Of a DNA stretch of 64,000 nucleotides, positions 35,608-47,830 are shown one piece after another; the stretch's first letter is position 1; every line of letters begins with the position of its first letter. The position numbers and the translations under genes are program-made. Source of the DNA: Isoetes taiwanensis (Eukaryota > Streptophyta > Lycopodiopsida > Isoetales > Isoetaceae); contig JAJEKV010000001.1 of the NCBI GenBank assembly GCA_021234155.1, forward strand, positions 31,388,177 to 31,452,176, read 5' to 3'. The notes under the pieces are model-generated. The model had not been told where the DNA came from and did no database searches. It saw nothing but the letters and a program-made list of their open reading frames with translations.

Positions 35608-38600
35608 ATGGAGTCGCTGAATGATCTCGAGCATCTGTCTCTCGTTTCCAAGGTATGTGTCGAGCTTGATAATCATATAGGTTGCGGTGATAAAACCCTA
35701 GCTGAGTTTATTATCGAGCTTGCTCGCTCCTGTGATTCCCGCGAAGCTTTTGAATCCAATTTGAAAGAAAACGGAGGTGAAATGCTGCCAGGTTACTTTG
35801 TTAAGACGCTTTACACCATCATTAATGCCATTCTTCCTGCCAAGAAAAAAGATAATGAAGGCCCGAATGGACCTGTAGATGAGAAGAAGGCAGCTTTCCC
35901 TGGGCTTGCAGTCCCTAACAACAAACAGAAGGTTCGGGAAATTGAAGAGAAGCTTGATATTGCATGGAGGGAAGATAGTGGGAAACCCAAGGATAAGAAT
36001 TATAGCAGATATAAAGAATGCCATAGAGATGATACGACAAGAGAGGGGAAAAGAGGCACAAGGGAGGAAGGAAGAAGGCACGATAGAAGCAGGAATTATG
36101 ATTCTGAAAAAGATGGTGTAGAATTCACTAGCTATATGCAGGGTCATGATTTCAGTGGTAGGAGACATGAAGATGAGGATCATCTCAGTGGCAGGTATGA
36201 TAACAGAGAAAGGGATAGAGAAAGAGGAAGAGGAAGCGGAAGGGATCGAGGTAATGGTCTAGGTCACAGGGATAGGGAGAAAGGGAGGGAATCGAATCTT
36301 CTAGGTAAAGACGGAGACTGCAGAAATGGCTATAGGTCAAACTGTGTTGAAGACAGGAATGAAGGAAAACAAAGTCAACGTCCTGAGTCAAATGAACCAG
36401 AACTGTATGGAATCTACAGAGGTAAGGTTTCCAGGATAATGCAATGTGGATGCTTTGTACAACTGCATGGCTTTCGGAACAGGAAGGAAGGGCTTGTTCA
36501 TGTCTCGCAGATAGCATCTAGGAGAATACGTCATGCAAAAGATGCAGTTGAGAGGGATCAGGAAGTCTGGGTGAAGGTTATTTCGTTATCTGGACAAAAG
36601 ATGAGTCTGTCCATGCAGGATGTTGATCAGCAAAGAGGGCACGATCTGCTGCCCATGAAGAACCCACAGTCAGCGTCTGTTGATGATGAGACCTTCCGAG
36701 CTAATCCGTCAAGCATGAGCCAAGACCCTGTTACCAGGAAAGGATTGTCGGGAATCACCATAGTGGAGGAGGATGGCAGTTCATCTTCTCGGAGGCCCAT
36801 GAAGAGGATGAGCTCCCCTGAAAGATGGGAAGCTAAACAGCTGATAGCATCGGGTGTTTTGGACGTCAGGGACTATCCAATGTACAATGATGATGATAGG
36901 GGTTTACTTTATCAGGATGAAGGTACGGAAGAAGAGCTTGAAATTGAGCTTAATGAGGATGAACCGACATTTCTTAGGGGCCAAACCAGGTATTCCATTG
37001 ACATGTCACCTGTCAAGATAGTTAAGAACCCAGATGGGTCATTACAGCGGGCAGCCATGACACAGTCTGCACTTGCAAAGGAAAGGAGGGAACTAAGGGA
37101 GCAACAACAGAGAACAATGCTGGATTCAATACCTAAAGATCTGAATAGGCCGTGGGAGGATCCCATGCCTGAGACTGGAGAAAGACACCTCGCACAGGAG
37201 TTAAGGGGTGTTGGCCTTTCAGCATATGACACGCCTGATTGGAAGAAGGATGCTTTTGGGAAGGCACCTTCTTTTGGACAGCGCTCAAAGCTGTCTATAC
37301 AGGAACAGCGGCAAAGTCTACCTATATATAAACTAAAAATTGAACTTGTCCAGGCCGTGAAAGAGAATCAGGTCTTGGTTGTAATTGGAGAGACAGGATC
37401 CGGGAAGACAACCCAGATGACTCAATATCTGGCGGAGGCAGGCTATACTACTAGAGGGAAAATTGGATGTACTCAACCCCGACGTGTGGCTGCCATGTCT
37501 GTTGCAAAACGTGTTGCAGAAGAGTTTGGCTGTCGTTTAGGAGAAGAGGTTGGATATGCAATCCGTTTTGAAGATTGTACAGGACCTGAAACCGCTATCA
37601 AGTATATGACAGATGGTATGTTATTGAGAGAAATTTTGGTCGACGAGAACCTCGTACAATATTCCGTTATCATGCTTGATGAAGCTCATGAGAGAACCAT
37701 TCATACCGATGTACTCTTTGGTCTTCTTAAAGGTTTGGTCAGGCGACGGCCTGATATGCGTTTGATTGTGACATCTGCTACACTCGATGCGGAGAAGTTT
37801 TCTGGGTACTTCTTCAATTGTAACATTTTTACTATTCCAGGACGATCATATCCTGTAGAAATTTTGTATACAAAGCAACCAGAGACTGATTACTTGGATG
37901 CTGCCCTAATTACAGTCATGCAAATACACTTGACGGAGCCCGAAGGTGATGTTCTCCTTTTCTTGACAGGTCAAGAAGAGATTGACACAGCATGTCAGAT
38001 TCTATATGAAAGAATGAAAGGGCTGGGACCGAATGTGCCAGAATTGATTATTTTGCCAGTATATAGTGCTTTGCCTAGTGAAATCCAGACACGGATTTTT
38101 GAACCTGCTCCACTCGGTACAAGGAAAGTTGTGGTAGCTACCAACATTGCAGAGGCGTCTTTGACTATTGATGGGATTTATTATGTTGTTGATCCTGGCT
38201 TTGCGAAGCAGAAAGTTTACAATCCAAAGCTTAGGCTGGACTCCCTTGTTATCACTCCAATTTCTCAAGCTTCTGCTAAGCAAAGGGCAGGACGTGCTGG
38301 CCGTACTGGGCCGGGAAAATGTTACAGGCTGTATACGGAAAGTGCCTTTTGGAATGAAATGCTGCCTACAACTGTTCCAGAAATTCAGCGAATTAATCTT
38401 GGAATGACGGTGCTAACAATGAAAGCTATGGGCATAAATGACCTCCTTTCATTTGATTTCATGGATCCACCTCCACCGCAAGCTCTTATCTCTGCAATGG
38501 AGCAGCTTTATAGCTTACAGGCACTCGATGAGGAAGGTCTATTGACGAAGCTAGGTAGAAAGATGGCTGAGTTCCCATTGGATCCACCATTATCAAAAAT

Positions 38601-39676
38601 GCTTCTGGCCAGCGTGGACCTTGGTTGCAGCGATGAGGTCCTTACTATTATTTCAATGTTGCAAGCTCAAAATATTTTCTACCGCCCTCGTGAGAAACAG
38701 GCTCAGGCAGACCAGAAGCGGGCCAAGTTTTTTCAACCAGAAGGAGACCATTTAACATTGCTTGCAGTTTATGAAGCTTGGAAAGCAAAGAATTTTTCCG
38801 GTCCTTGGTGTTTTGAGAATTTTGTGCAATCAAGATCATTGAGAAGGGCACAAGATGTCAGAAAACAGCTACTTACGATAATGGACAGGTATTGATCGGT
38901 TTTTATTTATATTGCTATGTTTATATTGAAACAAATTGATATCAAGAAAAATAGTTTTAATTACGCCATTTAGTGCAGTTCTGCGTCTTTCTTATTATAA
39001 AACAGGTAAACTGCAATGTCTAATTTTCTGCCCCCAAACAGTTTTCCAGAATAATTCTTTACCAGATACTTTTTATATATAAAAGTGCCCTGGAATAGGT
39101 TGATTCTGACACGTCAACCAGTGCCTCCCACATTATCATGGTAGACTCTGCTTTTCCTCGAATCGAGTCGCCAGGGCATAATACAGAACGCTCAATGCGC
39201 AAATTATTGTTCAATGGCAATAAGAGATTTACCTGTATTTATTAATTTATACTAACATATTAAATTCCTATTGTTGCTGCAGATATAAACTTGATGTTGT
39301 TAGTGCTGGAAAGAACTTCACAAGAATCAGAAAAGCGATTTGTGCGGGATTCTTTTTTCATGCAAGTCGGAAGGATCCCCAGGAAGGGTACCGCACGCTA
39401 GTAGAAAATCAGCCCGTGTACATTCATCCAAGTAGTGCATTATTCCAAAGGCAGCCTGACTGGGTAATTTACAATGAGCTAGTGATGACAACCAAGGAGT
39501 ACATGCGCGAAGTCACCTTTGTTGATCCAAAGTGGCTTGTGGAGTTGGCACCGAGCTTTTTCAAGGTAGCTGATCCAATGAAGCTCAGCAAACGAAAGAG
39601 ACAAGAGAGAATTGAGCCATTATATGACAGGTACCATGAACCGAACTCATGGCGTTTAAGCAAGCGTCGCGGTTAA
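35608..39676 (+). CDS. PRP22/DHX8-type DEAH-box pre-mRNA splicing helicase
   Basis: An ATP-dependent RNA helicase that releases spliced mRNA from the spliceosome in the nucleus. Two exons (35608-38888, 39283-39676) join across a 394-bp GT-AG intron inside an Arg codon (MD-R-YKL), giving 1224 residues, full length for the family. In order: an N-terminal helical segment ('[12 protein letters not shown]'), an RD/RE/RG-rich region (about 130-255), an S1 RNA-binding domain (about 267-340) and the helicase core. The core has Walker [11 protein letters not shown] (594-603), DEAH (691-694), SAT (722-724) and [12 protein letters not shown] (892-903). HA2 and OB-fold C-terminal regions follow. The start is supported by conserved N-terminal sequence. 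No stop or lost motif; it appears functional. The upstream G-rich tract may influence expression. Confidence 0.96.
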
Positions 39677-42219
39677 TTTTCTTTATCATTCCTTCTTTTC
39701 TATAAACAGCGTTAATGCTGTTTCGGAATGCTTTGAATAACAACAAAGTGTATAAATCAGATATTACATTGATTTGATGGTTTTCAGCATCCTTGGTTCA
39801 CTTAGAAAATGACTTTTCTTTGCTGTTTTTGTTGGAATTGTTGCTTCTGAAAGACATCAGTGTTACCAATCCATTTAAGTAAACTAAGAAAATTAAAATA
39901 TACTTCATCAAAAACTACGCGATCAGGAAAAAGCAAAGGGACTTTGTGGGTTTGACCACAATTAGACAAGCTACATGAACAATGAGGGTCAATTGGCAAG
40001 CTTGTGTGAAAGATTGACATGATTTGTGAAATGACAAACTCCTGGACAGCAAACTCCTTGAGAGCATGAATACGATCATGTGCTAAAAAGGTATAAAAAA
40101 GAAAATAGTAATCTGTCGCATACTATAAATTATTGATATTGTTTACCTCATTGATACTAGCAAAAGGTGCATGGTTCTATTGTAGGCATTCATGAAGTTG
40201 TAGATACAATACTTAGAGATTTTAAGGCTTGCAAGAACCAAGTAATTGTATGGTAATGAAATGTAATTGATTGTGTATAAGATTGTGTTAGAAATGAAGT
40301 TATTGTGTCGAAAGAAGAACAATGGATGAATACCCATTACCTTCAACCACAAAAATTAGATTCTATATGTAAACAAGTCCCTTGATACTTAGAGACTGTG
40401 TGAGGTTGACCATTATTTGTTAGAGTTAGTGTGCAGCATTGCAGTGCAAAAGAGTCCTTTTATAAGGTTGGAATGGTATGAAGTTGACTCTGCAATTGAA
40501 GATTTAGTAAATTTCTTCAAGATTCCTTAATAATATGTTAGATTATTCAATTATCTCTAACCCAACGATCTGCCCGTAGAGGATTACTAGCAAATATTGT
40601 ATTTTAGTTGAGAACTCTTTTTTCTTCTTCTTTGTTTCAATTCACATTCTACCACTGAGATGTATGCAGAATTCAGTGTAGATCGTATGAAGTTGCTATA
40701 GCCTCAAAGAACTAATAGACCAAAGAAGCAGAATAGAGACATTGCTTGAGAAAGAAGATTTTACTTTTAATAACTGTGGAATACAAAGACATGCACAAGT
40801 TTACAAAACATTTATATGACTCTGGCTAAGTCAAAAGAAATAACTGACTACGTATATCATATGCATGGCCAAACATACCATAATCTCATGTAATAGAAGC
40901 TAACGGCAGAATTACCTATACATTGATTGTGACAAATAAGATAAAGATCATGTTTTGCCAGGATCAAATTCCCCTTTCTAGCAAAGACCAAGATCAAATG
41001 TCCTAATTATGCCACCTTTCCTTGCACCTTTCTAGTCACATTGAACAACCAAGATTTTATCTTCCCCTTTGATCAAACGTCTTAGAGTCATGGTGCATGC
41101 CCCATGCATGCCCCTAGATTCTCTTATATTCTGACATTCCTTGTTTCTTATTTTGGTCATGTTACCTTTTTTTGGTACATTATCTTTATTCCATTTGTTC
41201 ATTAGATGCATGTGGGCTATTTGTTCTATTCGTTCGATCTGCTCGAGTTGCATTTTATATTTTGGTCCCTTAGCCCTTTTCTAGTATTTTGACATGTTTA
41301 TGCTCTTCCAGTTGTATTCTGAATCGCTTGGCTACGTTACTGCATATGTTATTCTTTGTTCCCGTAGTCCCATTTGCTCCAAAAATTTAGCCTTTTGTGC
41401 CTTTGCTCCAGTCGCTCCTTTACTTCAATTGCTGTTTTGTCTTTTTCAGACGCTTCCCTATGCTTAGTTTCAAATTGTTCAAATTTAGTTCCATTATTGT
41501 TGTTCCTTATGTCTCGTTTGTTCTATGGTCAAGTTACTTCTAGTGCTCCATTGACTGCGATTGTGACGACCATACGTATCATACGAACTTGTTTTCGCGT
41601 AGGTTCATGACAGCGATATGCTTCTTCAATTCTATCTATCCTACAGATCTTTCTGGTTTCATTGTTCCTTTTAGGTGTAGTTTGCGACACTGGTCGCGTG
41701 AGATGGACTCTTGAATGTTTTATTGTTATCATCTCCCGTCTTTATGGTTTGACGTGTTGTTCACGCCCTTTGATATTTTCTTCAGATTATTCTTTTTGGA
41801 ATGTGCTCTGCAGGATCACTATTTCACTTTCGATCTTTCTAGGTATCCAGGTTGTCCTTGTTCTCTATGGTATAGTTTGATGTCATATAGTTGGTCCTAA
41901 AGCATGATTATTTATTGCTTGAAAGTAGAGTTTGATATGTACTGCATGGTTATGCTTTTATTTTGCCAGCAACTTGATTGATCCTTTAGGATAAAATTAT
42001 TTGTCTGATGCTATCATTTGATTGCGACAGCCCTCAAGTTGTTCCGAGGTTGTCATTTTTCTCTTGGTTTTATCTCTGATGGTTCCTTATTTGCTAAATT
42101 GCCCTATTCCATGTTGATTCATTTTTTTGTTGCTTCCCTAGTCTCATTGATCACATTATACTCTACTCTATTGTTCAGTTTGCTTCACTTGAGTGGTCAG
42201 TATTACAGGCATTCTTATC
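39677..42219. other. no recognisable gene
   Basis: 2.5 kb after PRP22. A small hairpin (AACAGC...GCTGTT, about 39706-39723) lies in the probable 3'UTR. The rest is AT-rich with repeated 'ttgttctatt'-like words near 41150-41530 and short frames that I consider chance. Confidence 0.45.
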
Positions 42220-42858
42220 TCATCTCCACTTTGTCATTGTGATATTTATTGAATTATAGACTGGAACAAAGTGATTGGGCTCATAAGTGCCATCAGTGGC
42301 ATCAGGATAAAAAGGATCATGGTGGGGAAAATGGTATTTTTCTGGTAGGATAGAAAGCATCTTTGTAAGCTCTGTTGTTTTGGCAAAGACTTTATAAATG
42401 GAGTCAAAGCCTTCAGCACCTTGGATCTTGATGAGTTTTCTCTGAATTTCAGGTCTAGAAGACAACCCTTTGATAAAAGATGAAACTAGGAAAAGTGTTG
42501 GGGTAGTGACTTGGCACTTTTGGCACTTGTTCATAAAGGCACTGAATCTTTCCTTATATTGGCTCACACTTTCACCTGCATAGATAGAGAAACTTTGCAA
42601 TTCATTAACAAGATCTTTGGTAGCAGCAAGCTTACCAAATCTATCCAAAAACTTTGTGACCAGCTCATCCCATGACGTGGTTCCCATCAGCTTCTCATAA
42701 GTAAGCCAAGCACCAGCCTCACTTTCCTCTTTGAAGCACTTCTCGAACTCTGCCCTAGTTACCTTATATAAGGGATTGGGGGCATCCTGGCAGAATACAG
42801 TTTTGCTATTGGAGCCAAGTAATTGTTCTTCGCTTTTCCATAATGCTTGATCTTCCAT
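42220..42858 (-). pseudogene. retrotransposon gag, open frame of 212 codons (family D)
   Basis: The minus-strand frame has a gag-domain pattern: 'GAWLTYEKLMGTTSWDELVT', 'FLDRFGKLAATKDLVNELQS', 'ESVSQYKERFSAFMNKC', 'FIKGLSSRPEIQRKL'. It lies next to unrelated retroelement pieces. No protease, RT or LTR is attached, and the visible part ends without a zinc knuckle. The frame is open, so the fragment may be fairly young. A 60-bp part recurs at 49456-49517. Confidence 0.7.
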
Positions 42859-42955
42859 TTCCTACCGTTCTAACCCATTTCGAATTGATCAAGGATCAAT
42901 TTCCTGTTGTTTTGAGTTATTCCATAACTTGGTGTTGGTTTGTGGTGTTGCTCCC

Positions 42956-43175
42956 TGTCAGAGCGTTTTGGACTCTTTTTCAGCAAATACTACTACTGCA
43001 GTAGTTAGTTCTCGTGATAGAACTTGTGAAGCTGGGCTTCAGGCTGATCCTGGGGATCAGTAACGGTGGTGCGTGGGGAGTTCTGGGAAACTCGCGATTG
43101 AGGGGAACTCTAGGAGTTCTAGGTATTACTATCTGTCCTACTTTTTGTAGGTTGTGACAGTTTGGTATCAGAGCC
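42956..43175 (+). mobile_element. LTR end and primer binding site of element C
   Basis: TGGTATCAGAGCC at 43163-43175 is an initiator-tRNA-Met primer site. It follows TGACA at 43155-43159. A matching TGTCA at 42956 would give a short LTR of 204 bp, but without the partner LTR this length is only a possibility. Confidence 0.5.
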
Positions 43176-43187
43176 CGGTTCTGAGCC

Positions 43188-44046
43188 ATGGCTGATCCAA
43201 CGCAAGGAATGGCGCAACCAATTGATGGTCTTCCAGCTATAGCATTGACCGATGGCATAGTACCAGCACTCCGGGATATCCACTTGGAGGATTTGCCTGT
43301 GTTCGACTTCGAGACGTTGTTACAGGCCCAACCCAGTGTAGAGTTGTCAGTTCCTTCTATACCGCCGTTAGTATGTAGCCTACCATTGGAACCGGACGCC
43401 CTGGGGTATTTCAGGTCCACAAACGGGCTTAACAGCTAGTGGGGCATTGTTACTAGTGGAGTAGCTTACAACCCCAATATTGATGACTGCAATAGTAGTT
43501 ACTGCTACACAAGGGTGTTTCCAGGACGAACAATCTCTGATTGATAGAACTCTGGATAACGTGCAAAGGCAAATGAACCGATGGATTATTGAGAGCGCTG
43601 CCTGCGAGCAACGGCTTGAAGAATCCCTTCATTGGCTCATGTAGAACTCTAGGAGTGCTGCAAACAAGTCTTCAATCCAAACAGTACGGGGTACCGCTAG
43701 GGGACGAGCGGGTACAAGTGCATCAATTGTGGTTGGTCGCACTGTGTCGGATACAGCAAACCCAATTGTTGGTGAGTCATCTGCAGAGACCTTGAATGGA
43801 CTTTCCGAGGAGGAGATCAAGGCTATTGAGAAGATGAAGATGCCAAAATTCGATGGGACTGGTACACCAGAGGATGCTATACTCTAGTTGGGTCGCATGA
43901 AATCATATTATGCGGCTACTAAGAAAGGCGATACACAAAGGTGTTGCACGCTTCTCTTAAGCTAAAAGGTGCTGCTACTTCATGGTGGATTATTCACACT
44001 AATAGCAGAAAGACCTTTCGGTCTTGGACCGATTTCTGTAAACGCC
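43188..44046 (+). pseudogene. element C gag, broken by stops and truncated
   Basis: It starts 12 bp after the primer site ('MADPTQGMAQPIDGLP'). Later codons, in several frames, include 'MKMPKFDGTGTPEDAI' and 'RKTFRSWTDFCK', typical of a retrotransposon gag core. At least two stops interrupt it. It ends at about 44046, where minus-strand Gypsy B integrase sequence begins abruptly. Confidence 0.65.
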
Positions 44047-45648
44047 CTTTAACCAACGGTTTAAGGGTGTTGATTCGTAATGATGAAGGATACACAATCC
44101 TTAAGAACACATAGTCACTTTCCTCATAGGTAACCTCACGTCTATGCTTATTAGCATAAACTTGAGCACAATCTTGCGTTCTTCGCAAGTTTTGTCGACA
44201 TTGAAGTAAAATTGCATTCATGTCATCCAGCATATTCACGGCGGAATCCGTCTTTAGATACGTATGCATACCGACATAAGTTCTGTGATTTCGCCCCATC
44301 ATAGCAACAAAGGAAGTCATCTTAATCCCCGCGTGATGGCTATTTTTATATGCAAACTCTAGGTAAGGCAAATACTCCTCCCAACGAGTTTGGCGTTCAT
44401 GAACAAAACTTCTCAACATATCCTCCAGGATCATGTTGATTCTCTCAGTTTGGCCATCCGTTTGTGGGTGGTTACCACTGCTCATTCTTAATCATGCCTT
44501 AAGACCTTTCATAAGGTCCTTTCAAAAGTGACCCGTAAAGTTGGCAACCCTATCACTTATGATAGATAAAGGCAAACCAAAAATAGGGAAAACATATCTC
44601 ATATATGCAGTTGCTACATCTAGACCAGTAGCATCTTCTTTTAAGGCCACAAATTTGGCATACTTAGCTAGACAATCAACAATTACCCACACCTAAGTGT
44701 TTTGCCTTATGAATCTAGGCAAAGGGACTATAAAGTCCACATACATTCCCATCTTTGCAATGGTATAAGTATAGGTTGCAGTAGTCCCGGGGTATGACCA
44801 TGGCCAGCTTTAACAGCTTGATACGTCAAACAATGTGAAACCAAGTCTCGGACTTGTTCTTTCATGTCTGGCCAATAGTAATGGCGCTTGACCGACTCAT
44901 AGGTCTTCCACGCACCCCCATGTCCATCTTGTGGGGTTTCATGATGGTCACACAATATCATTTCTCGAAGATTAGCATGCAATGGAACATAAATCCTTGC
45001 CTTATAAAAGTACAACCCATCCTGTTCAGTCCACCAATCCCCAGTCTTGGCTACTGGGTTGTTGCTTATCTTCTTGATATGTTGGAAGAGATCACTCGCC
45101 CCTACCATAAAAGTATCCAAATGCTTAATCCTGGATATGGCATCCGCAACTGGATTATTCTTTCCAGGAGTATGCTCAATACTAAAATGGAACTCATGCG
45201 AAAAGTCAAGCCACCTGGCTTGCCTAGGGTTAATCTCCGCTTGGCTTTGCAAAAAACTCAAGGGCTTATGGTCAGTTAATACCACAAACTTGCGCGCCTC
45301 TTTACTTGTACCACATCTCAAGTAGTGCCGCCGCGTCTTCAATGCATGAACTATAGTTAGTAGTTCTTGCTCATATGTAGCATAATTCCGTTCTGTTTGA
45401 TTAAGCTTACGGCTTTCATATGCAATAACACGATCTTGTTCCATAAGCACGGCTCCCAGAGCTTGCCCACAAGCATCCGTGTATACCTCAAATGACCCAT
45501 TGAGGTCCGGTACCTTCAGTACTGGACTACCCACCAAAAGACTTTTGATCCTTTCAAAGGCCTCTTGTTGTGCTTGTCCCCACGCATATTCTTGATCTTT
45601 TCTCAAAAGATCCGTGAGCAGGGCTACTACCCTAGAAACCTCAGGCAC
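44047..45648 (-). pseudogene. Gypsy B RNase H and integrase (minus copy)
   Basis: RNase H: 'FEVYTDACGQALGAVL', 'YATYEQELLTIVHALK', 'DHKPLSFLQ', 'NNPVADAISR'. Integrase: an H2C2 domain with altered cysteine spacing ('SHCLTYQAVKAGHG', second Cys replaced by Tyr), then a degraded core, then 'SGNHPQTDGQTERINMILED' holding the catalytic Glu. Stops and a lost central segment show it is inactive. It is cut off after 'TLKPLVKGR'. Confidence 0.82.
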
Positions 45649-45746
45649 AAATTTTCAGTAGTAGGTAGCCAACCCAAGAAAACTTCTCAACTCATGAACA
45701 TTCTCAAGTTGAATCCATTCTTGTACTGCTCGTACTTTTCTAGGGT

Positions 45747-46400
45747 CTAAAGAACTCCCTCCGCAGACAAAATGTGACCCAAATAAGCAACCCTTTGCTT
45801 GAGGAAATCACACTTAGATATTTTGGCATACAACTTATTGGCTCGCAACACTTTAAGCACTTGCTCTAGATGCTGAAAGTGTTCTTTCAATGAGTTTGAG
45901 TATACAAGTATATCATCCAAGAATACTTCAATTGATTTGTCCAAATAATCAGCGAATACTTGGTTCATCATTCTCATGAACATCGCCGGCGCATTGGTGA
46001 GACCAAATGACATGACCAAGAACTCATAGTGGCCTTGATGAGTTCGAAAGGCAGTCTTTGGTTCATCACCCGCATGGATCTTAATTTGATGATATCCACT
46101 CCTTAGATCAATTTTGGTGAGCCAAGTTGCACCACCTAAGCGATCTAAGATATCATCAATCAGTGGTAAAGGATATCTATCCTTAATTGTTGCTTTGTTA
46201 AGAACACGCTAATCGATGCACATGCACATAGTTTCATCCTTCTTCTTAAGCAGCAACACTGGAACCGCAAAAGGAGACTTACTTGGCTGGATAAACCCCT
46301 TTTCAAGCAACTCTTTAACTTTTTTTTTTTACTTCCTCTAATTCCAGAGGACTCAAGCGGTAAGGTGCTCTTGCCATAGGTTTAGTTCCAAGCTCAAGAT
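45747..46400 (-). pseudogene. Gypsy B reverse transcriptase (minus copy)
   Basis: The RT core is present here, unlike in Gypsy A. '[13 protein letters not shown]' precedes '[20 protein letters not shown]', the catalytic '[13 protein letters not shown]', and '[16 protein letters not shown]'. Scattered stops (for instance near 46211) inactivate it. Confidence 0.85.
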
Positions 46401-46835
46401 CAACCTCATGCTCCACTCCCCTTGATGGAGGTGACCCTATAAGCAACCCCTCGGGAAACACATCCTTGTATCTTTCCAAAAGATCAAGTAATTGAGGATG
46501 AAGCTGAGAACTTATATCCGGTTTCTCTATAAGTGAATTACAAGTTTATACACATATATCATCATCATATACATATCTTCCAAAAACTTGATTATTATTC
46601 ACTCTAAAAGTAGCTTTGGCCTAAGTGGCCGATAACAATTTCCTGGACCCCACGTAAGGTGATCCTTGTATACTAACAGACTTAGTGTCTTCTAACTCAA
46701 AAGTTAATACATGGGATGCCCAGTCAATGAGCGGACAGTGCAGTTTGAAACTACTTTATCCCCAAAATGACATCATAACGTCTTAACTTGATCAAATCAA
46801 CACCAATTCTAAACTGTAATGCTCTAGGTGAACTT

Positions 46836-47630
46836 CTATCCTGAAGTATCAAGTCCACGCCCTACGCTTATTGATCTCCACGCTTCTCCTTCAACCACAT
46901 ATGGAGTCACCTTCGTCAGCTCCAAGCCTAGCTCCTTTGCTAAGTCTGCAAACAAGAAATTGTTAGCTCTTGTAGAATCAATAAGAACAACCACATTCTT
47001 TTCCTTGATTCTACCTAGAACACGAATAACTTTACCAAACAAAACTTTAGAAGAAACATTTACCATGCTTTCTTCCCCCGCGATAGCCGACAGCGTCTTC
47101 ACGGCTTCATCATCCGATGGTGCTTTGGCCATTGCAGCTACCACTTTCTTTGGCTTTTGCGGCTTAGAACATTCCCTCGCGTAATAACCCATGCCCTGGC
47201 AATTATAACACTTATAGCTGCCTTTTTCTAATTGGAATCTTTAGACTGCCCCATAGCCTTTTTGTTTGACTGATTCTGCTTTCTCTTCTTAGCAGATGGA
47301 ACTCCATCTACAAAATTTTCAGTTTGTTTTGACTTCCAATCAAAACTTTTCGTGGTCTTCTAAGGTTCCTCACGACCAACCAATTTTCTTGCAAGCTCAA
47401 CTGCATGCTCGAAGCCCTTGGGTTCTGCTTGCAAGAGGTGTGTCTTAATACTAATTTCCCTTAGACCGTTCAGAAAGTGGGCTACCCTCATCTGAGGGGT
47501 AAGGTCGGGAAGTCTCGCAAACAACCCACGGAGCTTACTGACATACTCCTATAAAGTCCCGATTTGCACTGACTTCCTGAGTGATATCAGTGCATGACGA
47601 CTATCAAAATGAGGCGCATACTCATTTTTA
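46836..47630 (-). pseudogene. Gypsy B gag C-terminus and aspartic protease
   Basis: Gag codons include 'MRVAHFLNGLREISIKTHLL'. The zinc knuckle near 47190-47225 reads C-x2-C-x4-Y-x4-C, with Tyr in place of His. The protease (118 open codons) has 'VVLIDSTRANNFLFADLAKE', where the active-site D-S/T-G has become D-S-T, plus the flap-like 'SISVGRGLD'. Both changes would impair function. Stops at several points confirm decay. Confidence 0.75.
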
Positions 47631-47830
47631 ATTAAAAGATTGGGTACCACAACATATGAGTTGCATTACCGCAGGATATTGGGATCCATCCTGTATTTCA
47701 TATAAAACCAGCTTAAGCGAGCTATACTAGATACGGACAATGTTGTTAGTCCTGAGAGTATACTGCCAGTGTTGAACTCCGTTGTAACACCCGGACGAAT
47801 TTTAGATACTCGTGTTCGACAGTTGCACAA

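Larger units (their letters stand above)
44047..47632 (-). mobile_element. Gypsy family B, minus-strand copy, lacking LTRs
   Basis: From right to left: gag (47630-47200), protease (47192-46836), RT (about 46400-45747), RNase H and integrase (45648-44047). It is truncated inside the integrase C-terminus at 44047 and inside gag at about 47632. Its left 2.0 kb is the inverted counterpart of the plus-strand copy at 49516-51886. Family B proteins resemble those of Gypsy A, so both are one lineage. Confidence 0.85.

Noticed and set aside
35698-36517. Long minus-strand open frames opposite PRP22
   Set aside because: They are shadows of the repetitive, charged N-terminal coding region on the plus strand.
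41032-42242. Open frames after PRP22 on both strands
   Set aside because: Low-complexity, T-rich translations with no conserved motif and no splice context.
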